A stretch of 11,733 bases of DNA from Chloroflexota bacterium (lineage in GTDB: Bacteria > Chloroflexota > Dehalococcoidia > JACPPY01). The notes beneath the pieces are model-generated. The model saw only the letters and a program-made list of their open reading frames with translations, was not told the DNA's origin and did not search any database. The translations under genes were made by a program, and so were the position numbers. Shown here piece after piece: positions 1-8,313 of this stretch (within the stretch, counting starts at the first letter, position 1; every line of letters starts with the position of its first letter). The stretch lies in assembly GCA_016189825.1 (NCBI GenBank), contig JACPRR010000237.1, positions 1 through 11,733 on the forward strand, read 5' to 3'.

Positions 1-44
1 GGCCTGAATGAGTGTGAACGACTGCCTCGTCCGGGTGAGATGAT

Positions 45-56
45 AAGGGAAGGGGG
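45..56 (+). promoter_or_regulatory. Ribosome binding site of the ROK kinase
   Basis: The purine-rich run AAGGGAAGGGGG ends 10 nt before the ATG at 67. It lies downstream of the alternative ATG at 40, so it favours the shorter 323-residue kinase. No comparable sequence precedes position 40. Confidence 0.55.
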
Positions 57-66
57 CGCGGCAACG

Positions 67-1038
67 ATGGGCCAGGCGATCTTGAGCGTTGACATCGGCG
101 GCACGAAGGTACTTGCCGCCCTCGTTTCGCCGCAGGGAGAGGTCATCGACAGGGTGATCGAGCGTACGGCCTCGCTCGATGGCTTCGATGCAGTTGTGGA
201 ACAACTGTCGAAACTGGCGCGCCTGCTGGCTGAAAGGCATCGCGGGCACGCCGCCCCGGACGCGATCGCTCTGGCAGTTGCCGGCGCCATCGATGTCACG
301 CGCGGGGTTGTGACCACGTCTCCCAACCTACCGGAGTGGAAGGAAGTCCCCCTGCGCGGCATTGTGAGCAGCAGATTGGGACTGCCTGCTTATCTTATCA
401 ACGACGCCAGCGCGGCGGCGCTGGGGGAACACAGGCATGGCGCAGGCGTGGGGACGAATCACATGGTATTCATGACCGTAAGCACCGGTATCGGCGGAGG
501 CATAGTTATCGACGGCAAGCTATACCAGGGAGCCTCCGGGGCCGCGGGGGAAATCGGTCACATGGTGATAGAGGTCGGTGGCCCACTGTGCGGCTGCGGG
601 AACAGCGGATGCCTCGAAGCGCTGGCATCAGGGACGGCGATCGCAAGAGACGCATCCGAGCGGATCGCCTTGGGCACATTCAGTTCCATACCGAAGTTCA
701 CTCGCGACGGGGCGACGATCACGGCCGAAGCAGTGGCTATGGCAGCCAAACAGGGCGACCCGCTGGCCAACGAGGTAATCTCGCGTGCGGCCCAGTATCT
801 TGGCGCGGGCCTGGCAAACGTGGTGAACATCTTCAATCCGGAGATGGTTGTCGTCGGGGGTGGGGTGGCGCAGATGGGCGAGATGCTTCTTGGGCCGGCG
901 AGGGTGGTGGTGCAAGAGAAGGCGTTCGCCCTTTCTGCCCGCGCGGCCAAAATCGTGCGCGCCAGGCTGGGCGGGGATGCCGGAATCGTCGGAGCCGCGG
1001 TTTACGCGGCAGAAGAGATGAAAGGGAACAAGTCCTAG
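67..1038 (+). CDS. ROK-family sugar kinase, probably glucokinase
   Basis: Predicted cytosolic ATP-dependent sugar kinase of the ROK family, most likely glucose to glucose-6-phosphate. The 323-residue product has the N-terminal phosphate-binding motif DIGGTK (residues 9-14), the catalytic-base region NDASAAALGE (Asp113), and the ROK zinc site made by His165 with Cys175, Cys177 and Cys182 in CGCGNSGCLE. Length matches bacterial ROK glucokinases of about 310-325 residues. The frame is open to the left edge, and an ATG at 40 is also in frame. The ATG at 67 is preferred because AAGGGAAGGGGG lies about 10 nt upstream and because the family begins just before the DIGGTK strand. It is the first gene of a + strand unit that also holds a GH57 glucan enzyme, which supports glucose as substrate. 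N-acetylmannosamine, allose or fructose kinase activity cannot be excluded from sequence alone. Confidence 0.9.
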   Translation: MGQAILSVDIGGTKVLAALVSPQGEVIDRVIERTASLDGFDAVVEQLSKLARLLAERHRGHAAPDAIALAVAGAIDVTRGVVTTSPNLPEWKEVPLRGIVSSRLGLPAYLINDASAAALGEHRHGAGVGTNHMVFMTVSTGIGGGIVIDGKLYQGASGAAGEIGHMVIEVGGPLCGCGNSGCLEALASGTAIARDASERIALGTFSSIPKFTRDGATITAEAVAMAAKQGDPLANEVISRAAQYLGAGLANVVNIFNPEMVVVGGGVAQMGEMLLGPARVVVQEKAFALSARAAKIVRARLGGDAGIVGAAVYAAEEMKGNKS

Positions 1039-1070
1039 CAGACGCAGCTTGTTCCCATCGCATAATGCTA

Positions 1071-1077
1071 AAGGAGG
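1071..1077 (+). promoter_or_regulatory. Ribosome binding site of the nitroreductase gene
   Basis: A full AAGGAGG sits 4 nt before the ATG at 1082. This decides the start over an in-frame TTG at 1049, which has no such site. Confidence 0.8.
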
Positions 1078-1081
1078 CACG

Positions 1082-1636
1082 ATGGACCTGGAACAGGCAG
1101 TGCTGGAGCGGAGGAGCGTACGACGCTTTAACTCCGACCCGGTATCGGAAGAAGATGTGAGATCGATTCTGGAGGCTGCGCGATGGGCGCCATCATGGGC
1201 CAATACCCAGTGCTGGCGGTTCGTGGTGGTGAGGGATCCACAAGTGAGAGAAGCACTGGCTGGCACGCTGACGCCGACCAATCGCGGGATGGACGCGCTG
1301 AGGAAAGCGCCGGTCGCGATTGCCGTCTGCGCCGAACTCGGCAGGGCGGGGTTCAAACAAGGCCAGGCCACAACCGACAAGGGCGACTGGTTCATGTTCG
1401 ATTGCGGCCTCGCGGTGCAGAATATGGTCCTTGCCGCCCATTCCCTCGGCTTGGGCACGGTCATCATCGGACTGATGGACGCGAAGGGCGCAGCAAAAGT
1501 CCTCATGCTGCCGGACAACATCGCGTTCGTGGCGTTGATGCCCCTCGGCCACCCTGACCACAGACCGATCGCACCACCGCGAAAAGAGCTTTCTGATCTG
1601 GTCTACTACGATCGCTATGGAAACCCAGCCCGCTGA
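1082..1636 (+). CDS. Nitroreductase-family FMN oxidoreductase
   Basis: The 184-residue product belongs to the nitroreductase superfamily, homodimeric flavoproteins that reduce nitro compounds, quinones or related electrophiles with NAD(P)H. Visible features are the N-terminal FMN-phosphate motif RRSVRRF (residues 10-16), the flavin-contacting segment APSWANTQCWRF (36-47, where many relatives have NTQPWRF), a glycine-rich GLGTVIIGLM segment in the C-terminal half, and a C-terminal PLGHP turn followed by YYDRYG. Length is typical of the short, single-domain group. It starts 43 nt after the kinase stop behind a perfect Shine-Dalgarno. Its 3' end overlaps or abuts the GH57 gene, so all three are probably cotranscribed. 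The physiological substrate cannot be told from sequence. I see no extra iron-sulfur or cobalamin-related domain. Confidence 0.9.
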   Translation: MDLEQAVLERRSVRRFNSDPVSEEDVRSILEAARWAPSWANTQCWRFVVVRDPQVREALAGTLTPTNRGMDALRKAPVAIAVCAELGRAGFKQGQATTDKGDWFMFDCGLAVQNMVLAAHSLGLGTVIIGLMDAKGAAKVLMLPDNIAFVALMPLGHPDHRPIAPPRKELSDLVYYDRYGNPAR

Positions 1637-1640
1637 CACC

Positions 1641-3785
1641 ATGGACCGCGACGGAAGAATATACCTGGGTTTGGTGATCCACAATCACCAGCCGGTGGGC
1701 AACTTCCCTTCTGTTTTCGCCCGCGCCTATGAGCAGGCCTACGCTCCCATGGTCCAGGCGCTGGAAAGCCATCCTTCCATCCGCATCTCGTTGCACTACA
1801 GCGGACCTCTGCTCGACTGGCTCAAGGTCAACCAGCCTGGATTCCTCGGCCGCGTCGCCGATCTTGTCCGGCGGGGCCAGGTCGAGATCGTGGGAGGAGG
1901 ATACTACGAGCCGATTTTGCCAGATATACCTGAGTCCGACAGGCAGGGACAGATCATGAAGATGGCCGACTTTTGCGCCGGCGCCTTCGGATCAACGCCC
2001 ACCGGTCTGTGGCTCGCCGAACGAGTTTGGGAGCCGAGCCTGCCGGTCCCGCTAGCGCGAACCGGCGTGTCCTGGACTGTCGTTGATGACACTCATTTCA
2101 AGATGGTTGGGCTTGACGAAGACGATCTTTTCGGCTACTACATCACCGAGGACCAGGGATATCCGACAAAGGTGTTCGCCAGCAGCAAGTTCCTGCGCTA
2201 TTCAGTCCCATTCAGGACAGTTGAAGAGGTGATGGCCTATCTGAAGCGTCACGCCTCGAAGACCGAGGCGCGAATCGCCGTCATGGGCGACGACGGCGAG
2301 AAGTTTGGAGTGTGGCCACAGACCTTTGAGCACTGTTGGGGGGAAAACGGCTGGATCGAGCAGTTCTTCGCGGCAATAGAGAAGAGTTCCTCATGGCTCA
2401 CGACTGTCCCGGCCGGACAGTTTGCCGGAAAGTTTCCGGCCCTGGGCCGCATATACCTTCCCTGCGCTTCCTACGATGAGATGATGGAGTGGGCGCTCCC
2501 GCCCTCCAGGTCGCGCGAATTCGCCGCTATCAAGCACAGGATGGAGGCGGAAGGTCGCCACGATGTCTCTGGCTTCATGAACGGGGGGTTCTGGCGCCAC
2601 TTTGCTGTGAAGTACCCCGAGGTCAATTGGATGCACAAGAAGATGCTCCGTGTCCACCGCAAGGTTGAGCGAGCCAGGGTGGAAACGGGAACGGCGGCGG
2701 GCCAGGATGAGTTGTGGCAGGCCCAGTGCAACTGCCCCTATTGGCACGGCGTGTTCGGCGGCCTGTACCTCGCGGACATCCGGGCGGCGACCTACCAGCA
2801 CCTCATCGCCGCTGAGAGCCAGGCCGACGCTGCGCTCCAGCCCCTGCGCCCCTGGCTGAATTGGGAAACCACGGACATTGACCACGACGGAAACGATGAG
2901 CTGCTGCTGGATGGCTCTTCCTTCGAGCTTGGTTTCCGTCCCGCACAGGGAGGCTCGCTCATCGAGTGGGATCTGCATTCACCCGACTTCAATGTCCTGT
3001 CATCGCTGGCGCGGCGACCAGAGGCATACCACAAGGAACTTGCGGAAGCTATTGCAAGGCAAGGCCCGGGTCAGGGCACCGAAACCATCCACGCCGGGAT
3101 ACGCCTGAAGGACGCCAGGGTTGCCCGCCTCCTCGCCTACGATCGCCTTCCCAGGTTTAGCCTCCTGGATCATTTCCTCGGCTCAGAGGTTGACCTGAAT
3201 CGTTTCGCATCGGTTGACTACGAGGAGTTGGGCGATTTCACGTTGGCGCCGTACCAGGTGGACATCCTGACCAGGGGCCCGGGAACGAGTGTCAGACTCT
3301 TCCGCCACGGCAAGGTTAAGCAAAGGGGAGAAGAGATCCCTATCACCCTCGAGAAGACGCTGGCCGTGGTGGCGGGGCAGAAGAGGCTCCCCATCGCTTA
3401 TGAGCTTAGGAACGATAGCGCCCAGCCTGTATCAGGCATACTGGCGGTTGAATGGAACATCAACCTCCTCGGCGGGGGGCATAACGACCAGGCGTACTAC
3501 GAGAGCCCGGGCGCAGTGATGGACGACGCCCATCTCGACTCCACAGGGGTGCTTCCTTCAGTAGCCGGGCTGGCGTTGGGCAACCGCTATCTGGGCATCC
3601 GGCTGGAGCTCTCGCTTGACCCGGCATGCGAGGTCTGGAGGTTTCCGGTGGAGACGGTCTCGAATTCAGAGGCGGGGGTGGAGGGATTGTACCAGGCGAG
3701 CTGTCTCGTCATACGCATGGCCTTCAGCCTGCAGCCGGAACAGAAAACCGGCCTGCGCATGGACTGGCAACAGGTCGATCGCTAG
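1641..3785 (+). CDS. GH57 alpha-glucan enzyme, 4-alpha-glucanotransferase/alpha-amylase type
   Basis: Retaining glycoside hydrolase of family GH57 acting on alpha-1,4-glucans, by transfer or hydrolysis. Numbered from the ATG at 1641 (714 residues), the five GH57 signatures appear in order: HNHQP (15-19), GGGYYEP (85-91), WLAERVWEP with nucleophile Glu127, GDDGEKFG with acid/base Asp218, and MEWALPP near 282. The Glu-to-Asp spacing of 91 equals that of the Thermococcus litoralis glucanotransferase as I recall it (Glu123/Asp214). A helical middle region and a long beta-rich C-terminal half fit the DUF1925 and DUF1926 domains of that subfamily. There is no signal peptide, so it is cytosolic. An in-frame ATG at 1617, giving 722 residues and overlapping the previous gene by 20 nt, is possible. 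Neither start has a Shine-Dalgarno. The 1641 start lies 4 nt after the upstream stop and matches the family N-terminus, suggesting translational coupling. Transferase versus amylase activity is unresolved. Confidence 0.9.
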   Translation: MDRDGRIYLGLVIHNHQPVGNFPSVFARAYEQAYAPMVQALESHPSIRISLHYSGPLLDWLKVNQPGFLGRVADLVRRGQVEIVGGGYYEPILPDIPESDRQGQIMKMADFCAGAFGSTPTGLWLAERVWEPSLPVPLARTGVSWTVVDDTHFKMVGLDEDDLFGYYITEDQGYPTKVFASSKFLRYSVPFRTVEEVMAYLKRHASKTEARIAVMGDDGEKFGVWPQTFEHCWGENGWIEQFFAAIEKSSSWLTTVPAGQFAGKFPALGRIYLPCASYDEMMEWALPPSRSREFAAIKHRMEAEGRHDVSGFMNGGFWRHFAVKYPEVNWMHKKMLRVHRKVERARVETGTAAGQDELWQAQCNCPYWHGVFGGLYLADIRAATYQHLIAAESQADAALQPLRPWLNWETTDIDHDGNDELLLDGSSFELGFRPAQGGSLIEWDLHSPDFNVLSSLARRPEAYHKELAEAIARQGPGQGTETIHAGIRLKDARVARLLAYDRLPRFSLLDHFLGSEVDLNRFASVDYEELGDFTLAPYQVDILTRGPGTSVRLFRHGKVKQRGEEIPITLEKTLAVVAGQKRLPIAYELRNDSAQPVSGILAVEWNINLLGGGHNDQAYYESPGAVMDDAHLDSTGVLPSVAGLALGNRYLGIRLELSLDPACEVWRFPVETVSNSEAGVEGLYQASCLVIRMAFSLQPEQKTGLRMDWQQVDR
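3782..3785. other. Shared CTAG: overlapping stop codons of convergent operons
   Basis: The palindrome CTAG supplies both stops: TAG on the plus strand (3783-3785) for the GH57 gene and TAG on the minus strand (3784-3782) for cimA. The two operons therefore meet with no intergenic space. Any terminator for either unit must lie inside the other unit's coding sequence, or termination relies on factors such as Rho. Confidence 0.9.
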
Positions 3786-5380
3786 GGCTTCTGGCGTTCC
3801 TCCTGCTTGATGAGCCAATACTCCAGGCTGTCAACCAGCGCTAGCCAGCTTGCTTCGATGATGTTGGCGGAGCTGCCGACGGTCCGCCAGTTCTCTTCGC
3901 CGTCGGTTGACTCGATGAGCACGCGGACGTAGGCGCCCGTCCCCGAGCTCTCATCGAGAATGCGTACCTTGTAGTCAACGAGCTTTATCGCGACCAGATT
4001 AGGATAGAACTCGATGAGAGCCTTTCTCAGGGCCTTGTCAAGCGCATTCACCGGCCCGGCGCCCTCAGCAGCGGTGTGCATTATCTTCGACCCGACCTTG
4101 ACCTTTACCGTCGCTTCCGCCAGCACTTCCTGGCTGCCGCCGGCAGAAGGCATGCGCCTTCTCCCTTCCACGATGATCATGAAATCAACCAGATCGAAAG
4201 GTGCCTTGTAGTCTGGCCGGGCACGGCGTAGCAGCACCTCGAACGAAGCTTCCGCTCCTTCATATTGGAAGCCCCGGCTCTCCAGTTCCTTTATGCGGTC
4301 AAGTATCCGTTGCGCCTGTTGCGGGTCGGGGGGCAGGGGAAGGCCCTTTTCCTTCGCTTTGTATACGATGTTCTGCTTGCCCGATAGCTCGGACACGACT
4401 ACGCGAGCGCGGTTCCCAACCAGTGAAGGATCGATATGCTGGTATGAATCCCCCCACTTCATGACCCCGGAGACGTGGAGCCCCCCCTTGTGTGCAAACG
4501 CACTGGCGCCCACATACGGCAAGTGCGAATCAGGGATGATGTTCGCCAGCTCGCTGACATAGCGGGAAGTCTCGGTCAGGCGCGCCATCTGTGCCTCCGC
4601 TATGCAATCAATCCCCATCTTCAACTTGAGGTCAGGCAAAATCGAGCAGAGGTTGGCGTTTCCGCATCGCTCGCCGTATCCGTTGATTGTGCCCTGGACA
4701 TGGTCTGCTCCGGCCCTGACCGCAGCCAGCGTATTCGCTACAGCCAGATCCCCATCGTTGTGCGCATGGATCCCGACCGATACGGGGACGGACTCCCTGG
4801 TGGCCTGTACCGCCTGCGCTATTTCGTCGGGCAGACTGCCCCCATTTGTATCGCACAACACTACGCAGGCGGCGCCTGCGCCGGCGGCCGCCCGGACCAC
4901 GGCCAGCGAATAATCCGGGTTGGCCTTGAACCCATCGAAGAAGTGTTCGGCGTCGTACAACACCAGCAGACCCTTCGCCTTGAGGTACGAGATGGATTCG
5001 GACACCATGCGCAGGTTCTCCTCAAGAGAGGTTTCCAGTACCTGCGTCACCTGTGGCCCTGAAGCCTTCCCCACCACTGCGACCGCTTTCGTGCCCGCGC
5101 CCAACAAGGCGCGCAAGCTGGCATCCTTCTCGGGCGGAGTACCTGCCTTCTTCGTGCTGCCGAACGCGACGAGCATGGCATGCCCGAGCTTGATGCCCCT
5201 TGCCTTTTCGAAGAACTCGGTATCCTTGGGATTAGCGCCCGGCCAGCCGCCCTCAATAAAGTCAACGCCGAGATCGTCCAGCTTCCTGGTGATCTTGACC
5301 TTGTCTTCCAGCGAGAATGAAATGCCCTCCCGCTGTGCTCCGTCCCTCAACGTGGTGTCGTAGACCTGGACCCGGCGCAA
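3782..5380 (-). CDS. cimA: (R)-citramalate synthase
   Basis: Condenses pyruvate with acetyl-CoA to (R)-citramalate, the first step of threonine-independent isoleucine synthesis. The 532-residue product starts with the HMGL-like catalytic domain: DTTLRDGAQ (Arg12, Asp13), the CimA-type segment EGGWPGANPKD (43-53), metal ligands His205 and His207 in HAHND, and NGYGERCGNANL (Asn241). DGAQ instead of DGEQ and the GGWPGANP segment separate it from LeuA. The C-terminal third is a LeuA-dimer regulatory domain, so feedback, probably by isoleucine, is expected. The start is a TTG, 2 nt after the leuB stop, with AAAGGTGGGG 8 nt upstream; no ATG or GTG fits better. It is last in the operon, and its TAG stop overlaps the convergent GH57 stop. 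The 2-isopropylmalate synthase alternative is unlikely because leuA is present in the same operon. Confidence 0.93.
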   Translation of the reverse strand: MRRVQVYDTTLRDGAQREGISFSLEDKVKITRKLDDLGVDFIEGGWPGANPKDTEFFEKARGIKLGHAMLVAFGSTKKAGTPPEKDASLRALLGAGTKAVAVVGKASGPQVTQVLETSLEENLRMVSESISYLKAKGLLVLYDAEHFFDGFKANPDYSLAVVRAAAGAGAACVVLCDTNGGSLPDEIAQAVQATRESVPVSVGIHAHNDGDLAVANTLAAVRAGADHVQGTINGYGERCGNANLCSILPDLKLKMGIDCIAEAQMARLTETSRYVSELANIIPDSHLPYVGASAFAHKGGLHVSGVMKWGDSYQHIDPSLVGNRARVVVSELSGKQNIVYKAKEKGLPLPPDPQQAQRILDRIKELESRGFQYEGAEASFEVLLRRARPDYKAPFDLVDFMIIVEGRRRMPSAGGSQEVLAEATVKVKVGSKIMHTAAEGAGPVNALDKALRKALIEFYPNLVAIKLVDYKVRILDESSGTGAYVRVLIESTDGEENWRTVGSSANIIEASWLALVDSLEYWLIKQEERQKP

Positions 5381-5382
5381 AC

Positions 5383-6477
5383 TTACATCCCCACCTTTGC
5401 CGCAATCAGCTCGCCCATTTCGGCGGTGCCGACTCTTTTCGTGCCGTCCCTGAAGATATCGTACGTGCGATAGCCATCTTCAAGGACCGATCGTACCGCT
5501 CCTTCCACTAAACCGGCTTCCCTGGACAGCCCCAGAGAATGTCGCAAAAGCATGGCCGCGCTCAGTATGGTGGCTATTGGATTGGACACGTTCATACCAG
5601 CTCGCTTCGGGGAACTGCCGTGAATCGGCTCGTACAGCCCGTGGGAACGCTTGCCTGTCACCGGGATCCCGGCGAGGCTCGCCGAGGGAAGCATGCCCAT
5701 CGACCCCGCCAGCATCGATGCTTCATCAGTGAGTATGTCACCGAAGGTGTTCTCAGTGACTACGACGTCGAGATCGATGGGGTGTTGTATCAATCGCATC
5801 GCGCACGAATCGACCAGCATGTTCTCAAGCTCGATGTCCGGATATTCACGGCCGACCTCCGCAACCACCTGCCTCCACAGCCGCGAGGACTCCAGGACGT
5901 TAGCCTTGTCCACCGATACCAGCTTCTTCTTCCGCTGCCTGGCCAGCTCGAAGCCGACCCGCGCGATCCGCTCGACCTCCCAATCCGCATATGCCATGGT
6001 GTCGACCGCCCGCCGGCCTTTCGAAGTGCGCCACTGCCTCTTGGGCCGCCCAAAGTAGAGGCCGCCGGTCAGCTCCCGGACAACTACCATGTCAACGCCC
6101 CGCACCACCTCCGGTTTCAAGTTGGTAGAATCTTCCAGCATCGGCAGCACCTTGACCGGACGCAGATTGGCAAACAGGCCTAATCCCTTGCGCAAAGCCA
6201 GCAGCCCGTCCTCCGGGCGAGTCCTGGCGGTGGGATCATCCCATTGGGGACCGCCCACTGCGCCAAAAAGGACAGCATCCGTTGCGCGGCACATCTTGAG
6301 CGTCTCGTTGCGCAGCGCTACGCCGTACTCATCTATCGCAGCGCCGCCGACAAGGTCACGCTTGAATTCGAAGGAGTGCCCAAATCTCCTGCCGGCCGCC
6401 TCCAGTACTTTCACCGCCTCCGCGACAACTTCCGGGCCGATCCCATCACCAGGAAGAACGGCAATCGTGAACTCCAT
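5383..6477 (-). CDS. leuB: 3-isopropylmalate dehydrogenase with an NADP-like cofactor pocket
   Basis: Oxidative decarboxylation of 3-isopropylmalate for leucine; in citramalate-pathway organisms it also acts on the methylmalate intermediate of isoleucine. The 364-residue product has GDGIGPE (10-16), the isopropylmalate-recognition helix [20 protein letters not shown] (Glu89, Leu92, Leu93, Arg96, Arg106), Arg134, catalytic Tyr141 and Lys191, and metal ligands Asp223, Asp247 and Asp251. The family's NAD-reading segment GSAPDIAG is GSSPKRAG here (Lys291, Arg292). The usual glycine of the later turn is Tyr339, with Arg343 following, and His232 takes a position that is Asp in E. coli LeuB. These features resemble NADP-isocitrate dehydrogenase, yet the substrate helix is clearly that of LeuB. 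The ATG at 6477 is chosen because AAAAGGAGA lies upstream and the product then matches the usual ~363 residues. A GTG at 6516 is the alternative. Confidence 0.93.
   Translation of the reverse strand: MEFTIAVLPGDGIGPEVVAEAVKVLEAAGRRFGHSFEFKRDLVGGAAIDEYGVALRNETLKMCRATDAVLFGAVGGPQWDDPTARTRPEDGLLALRKGLGLFANLRPVKVLPMLEDSTNLKPEVVRGVDMVVVRELTGGLYFGRPKRQWRTSKGRRAVDTMAYADWEVERIARVGFELARQRKKKLVSVDKANVLESSRLWRQVVAEVGREYPDIELENMLVDSCAMRLIQHPIDLDVVVTENTFGDILTDEASMLAGSMGMLPSASLAGIPVTGKRSHGLYEPIHGSSPKRAGMNVSNPIATILSAAMLLRHSLGLSREAGLVEGAVRSVLEDGYRTYDIFRDGTKRVGTAEMGELIAAKVGM
5389..5398 (-). promoter_or_regulatory. Ribosome binding site supporting the cimA TTG start
   Basis: On the minus strand AAAGGTGGGG ends 8 nt before the TTG at 5380. 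It lies inside the last codons of leuB. It is the main evidence that cimA uses a rare TTG start, which may lower its translation relative to its neighbours. Confidence 0.65.
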
Positions 6478-6488
6478 TTTTTCGGTGC

Positions 6489-6497
6489 TCTCCTTTT
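6489..6497 (-). promoter_or_regulatory. Ribosome binding site of leuB
   Basis: AAAAGGAGA on the minus strand lies about 11-12 nt before the ATG at 6477, a slightly long spacing. It sits within the 71-nt leuD-leuB gap, the widest in the operon, and argues against the GTG start at 6516. Confidence 0.5.
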
Positions 6498-6548
6498 CGA
6501 CAACAGGGCCCCGCACGGAATTGTTGGACGGCGAAGGCCCCCAACTTG

Positions 6549-7055
6549 CTACAGCTTGCCGGCCGACTGCAACTTCATTCTTGTCTGCTCGATCAGGCCA
6601 CCAGACGAGATAATATCGAGCAGAAAAGCCGGATATGCGGCGGCATGGTACGTCTTGCCCGTGGTCACATTTTTGATCGTTCCGGATGCCAGATCCACGT
6701 CGACAACGTCGCCGCCGGCGCAGCCATCCGCCGCTTCAGCGCTCTCCAACAATGGAAGACCAATGTTGATCGCATTGCGGAAGAAGATTCGCGCAAAGCT
6801 GGCGGCGACAACGCACGATATCCCGGATGCCTTTATCGCGACCGGCGCGTGTTCGCGAGAAGAGCCGCAGCCGAAATTCGTGGTGGCCACAATTATGTCG
6901 CCTTTCCTCACCCGCGCCACAAAGTCCGCGTCGATGTCTTCCATGCAATGCTTCGCCAGTTCCTCCGGGTCTGAGACATTCAGATACCTGGCGGGTATTA
7001 TGGCATCGGTATCGACGTTTGCCCCGTACTTGTGGACTGTCCCGCGCAGCTTCAT
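6549..7055 (-). CDS. leuD: 3-isopropylmalate dehydratase small subunit
   Basis: Small (swivel-domain) subunit of isopropylmalate isomerase, cytosolic, pairing with LeuC to interconvert 2- and 3-isopropylmalate. With CimA present it probably also isomerises citramalate via citraconate. The 168 residues include the N-terminal substrate-loop region [14 protein letters not shown] (13-26) and the signature [12 protein letters not shown] followed by the [15 protein letters not shown] segment. Length fits the short thermophile/archaeal-type LeuD (about 160-170 residues) rather than the ~200-residue E. coli form. Its ATG overlaps the leuC stop as ATGA, and GGAGGTG lies 5 nt upstream, so the two subunits should be translationally coupled. 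The substrate loop reads YLN. Related homoaconitases and isopropylmalate isomerases differ at this loop, but the operon makes isopropylmalate/citramalate by far the likeliest substrates. Confidence 0.95.
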   Translation of the reverse strand: MKLRGTVHKYGANVDTDAIIPARYLNVSDPEELAKHCMEDIDADFVARVRKGDIIVATTNFGCGSSREHAPVAIKASGISCVVAASFARIFFRNAINIGLPLLESAEAADGCAGGDVVDVDLASGTIKNVTTGKTYHAAAYPAFLLDIISSGGLIEQTRMKLQSAGKL

Positions 7056-8308
7056 GCGGCCACCTCCTCCGGGCTAGCTATGCGGCCCAGCACCGCGCTC
7101 GCCGCGGCGACGGCCGGGCCGGCCAGGTATACCTCGGATTTTGTGCTTCCCATCCTGCCCACAAAGTTCCTGTTAGTTGTCGACAGGCATTTCTCACCCG
7201 CTGCCAGTATTCCCATGTAACCGCCGAGGCAGGGACCACAGGTCGATGTGCTCACCACTGCCCCGGCCTCGACAAACTTCTCTATGATGCCCTCCCGGAG
7301 CGCTTGGAGATAAACTGCAGGCGTCCCGGGGATCACAATAACGCGAAGCCCCGGGTGGACCTTTCGCTTTCCCATGACCCTGCCAGCCACCCTCAGGTCT
7401 TCGATCCGCCCGTTAGTACAACTGCCGATTACAACCTGGTCCAACTCTACGTTGCCTGCTCTGCTCACCGGCCTGGCATTTGAGGGCAACGAGGGCAGGG
7501 CAACTTGAGGCTCAATGGAAGAGGCGTCCCATTGGTATGTCATCGCATACCGGGCGTCAGCGTCCGGCCGGTGAACGGCAAATTTCCGCGAGGAGCGTCC
7601 TTTGACATACTCAAGCGTCTTCGAGTCCGCTGTGAAAACGCCGGCCTTCGCACCCGCCTCGATGGCCATGTTAGCCATGGTGAACCTGCCGTCCATCGAA
7701 AGCTCGTCGATGGCCGGTCCGGCAAACTCCATCGACGAATAGAGTGCGCCGTCGACTCCTATCTGACCGATGGTGTACAGGATCAGGTCCTTCCCGCCAA
7801 CCCACGGCTGCAGCTTCCCGTTGAAAATGAACTTGATTGCCTGCGGCACCTTCATCCATATCTCGCCCGTCGCCATGGCGACAGCGATGTCCGTGGAGCC
7901 CATGCCGGTAGCGAAAGCAGCAAGAGCTCCATATGTGCAAGTATGCGAGTCCGCGCCAACAACCACGTCGCCCGGGAGCACGATCCCCTTTTCAGGAAGC
8001 AGCACGTGTTCGATCCCGGCCTGGCCCACTTCGTAGTAGACAACGCCCTGTTCGCGGGCGAAGTCCCGGACGAACTTGCACTGTTCCGCAGAAGGGATGT
8101 CCTTGTTCGGCGTAAAGTGGTCAGGGACTATCACCACACGTCCGGCGTCGAACACTTTCCGTACGCCGAGACGGCTGAACTCCTTGATGGCGAGAGGCGC
8201 CGTAATATCGTTCGACAGGACAACGTCAACCCTGACATTAACGAACTCGCCAGGGCTGACCGACGACTTGCCAGAGTGGGCAGCCAGTATCTTTTCGCTG
8301 AGGTTCAT
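7052..8308 (-). CDS. leuC: 3-isopropylmalate dehydratase large subunit
   Basis: Catalytic subunit of isopropylmalate isomerase, an aconitase-family [4Fe-4S] hydro-lyase. The 418-residue length and sequence style fit the HacA/LeuC type found in archaea and many anaerobic bacteria, not the ~466-residue E. coli type. Cluster ligands are Cys297 in IGSCTNGR and Cys357 and Cys360 in CGPCLGG. The family motif [20 protein letters not shown] lies at 118-137. The ATG at 8308 is 5 nt after the leuA stop. The Shine-Dalgarno is weak (AAGGG about 9 nt upstream, inside the end of leuA), so translation probably depends on coupling to leuA. The stop codon overlaps the leuD start. The oxygen-sensitive cluster suits an anaerobic host but does not prove one. 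Confidence 0.95.
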   Translation of the reverse strand: MNLSEKILAAHSGKSSVSPGEFVNVRVDVVLSNDITAPLAIKEFSRLGVRKVFDAGRVVIVPDHFTPNKDIPSAEQCKFVRDFAREQGVVYYEVGQAGIEHVLLPEKGIVLPGDVVVGADSHTCTYGALAAFATGMGSTDIAVAMATGEIWMKVPQAIKFIFNGKLQPWVGGKDLILYTIGQIGVDGALYSSMEFAGPAIDELSMDGRFTMANMAIEAGAKAGVFTADSKTLEYVKGRSSRKFAVHRPDADARYAMTYQWDASSIEPQVALPSLPSNARPVSRAGNVELDQVVIGSCTNGRIEDLRVAGRVMGKRKVHPGLRVIVIPGTPAVYLQALREGIIEKFVEAGAVVSTSTCGPCLGGYMGILAAGEKCLSTTNRNFVGRMGSTKSEVYLAGPAVAAASAVLGRIASPEEVAA

Positions 8309-8313
8309 ATCAA

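Noticed and set aside
336..1521. Long overlapping frames opposite or out of phase with the kinase and nitroreductase genes
   Set aside because: Arg- or His-rich shadow translations without motifs; the real frames carry clear ROK and nitroreductase signatures.
3731..3755. Hairpin-like sequence near the end of the GH57 gene (GCAGCCGG, 9-nt loop, CCGGCCTGC)
   Set aside because: The stem has a bulge, lies inside coding sequence and is not followed by a T tract on either strand, so I do not call it a terminator.
5383..6477. leuB being an isocitrate or homoisocitrate dehydrogenase because of its NADP-like residues
   Set aside because: The substrate-recognition helix with Glu89, Leu92, Leu93 and Arg96 is the isopropylmalate type, and the gene sits between leuD and cimA.
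6478..6548. 71-nt leuD-leuB gap as a possible internal promoter or attenuator
   Set aside because: Only weak, long-loop pairings and the leuB ribosome binding site are visible; no convincing -35/-10 pair or terminator.
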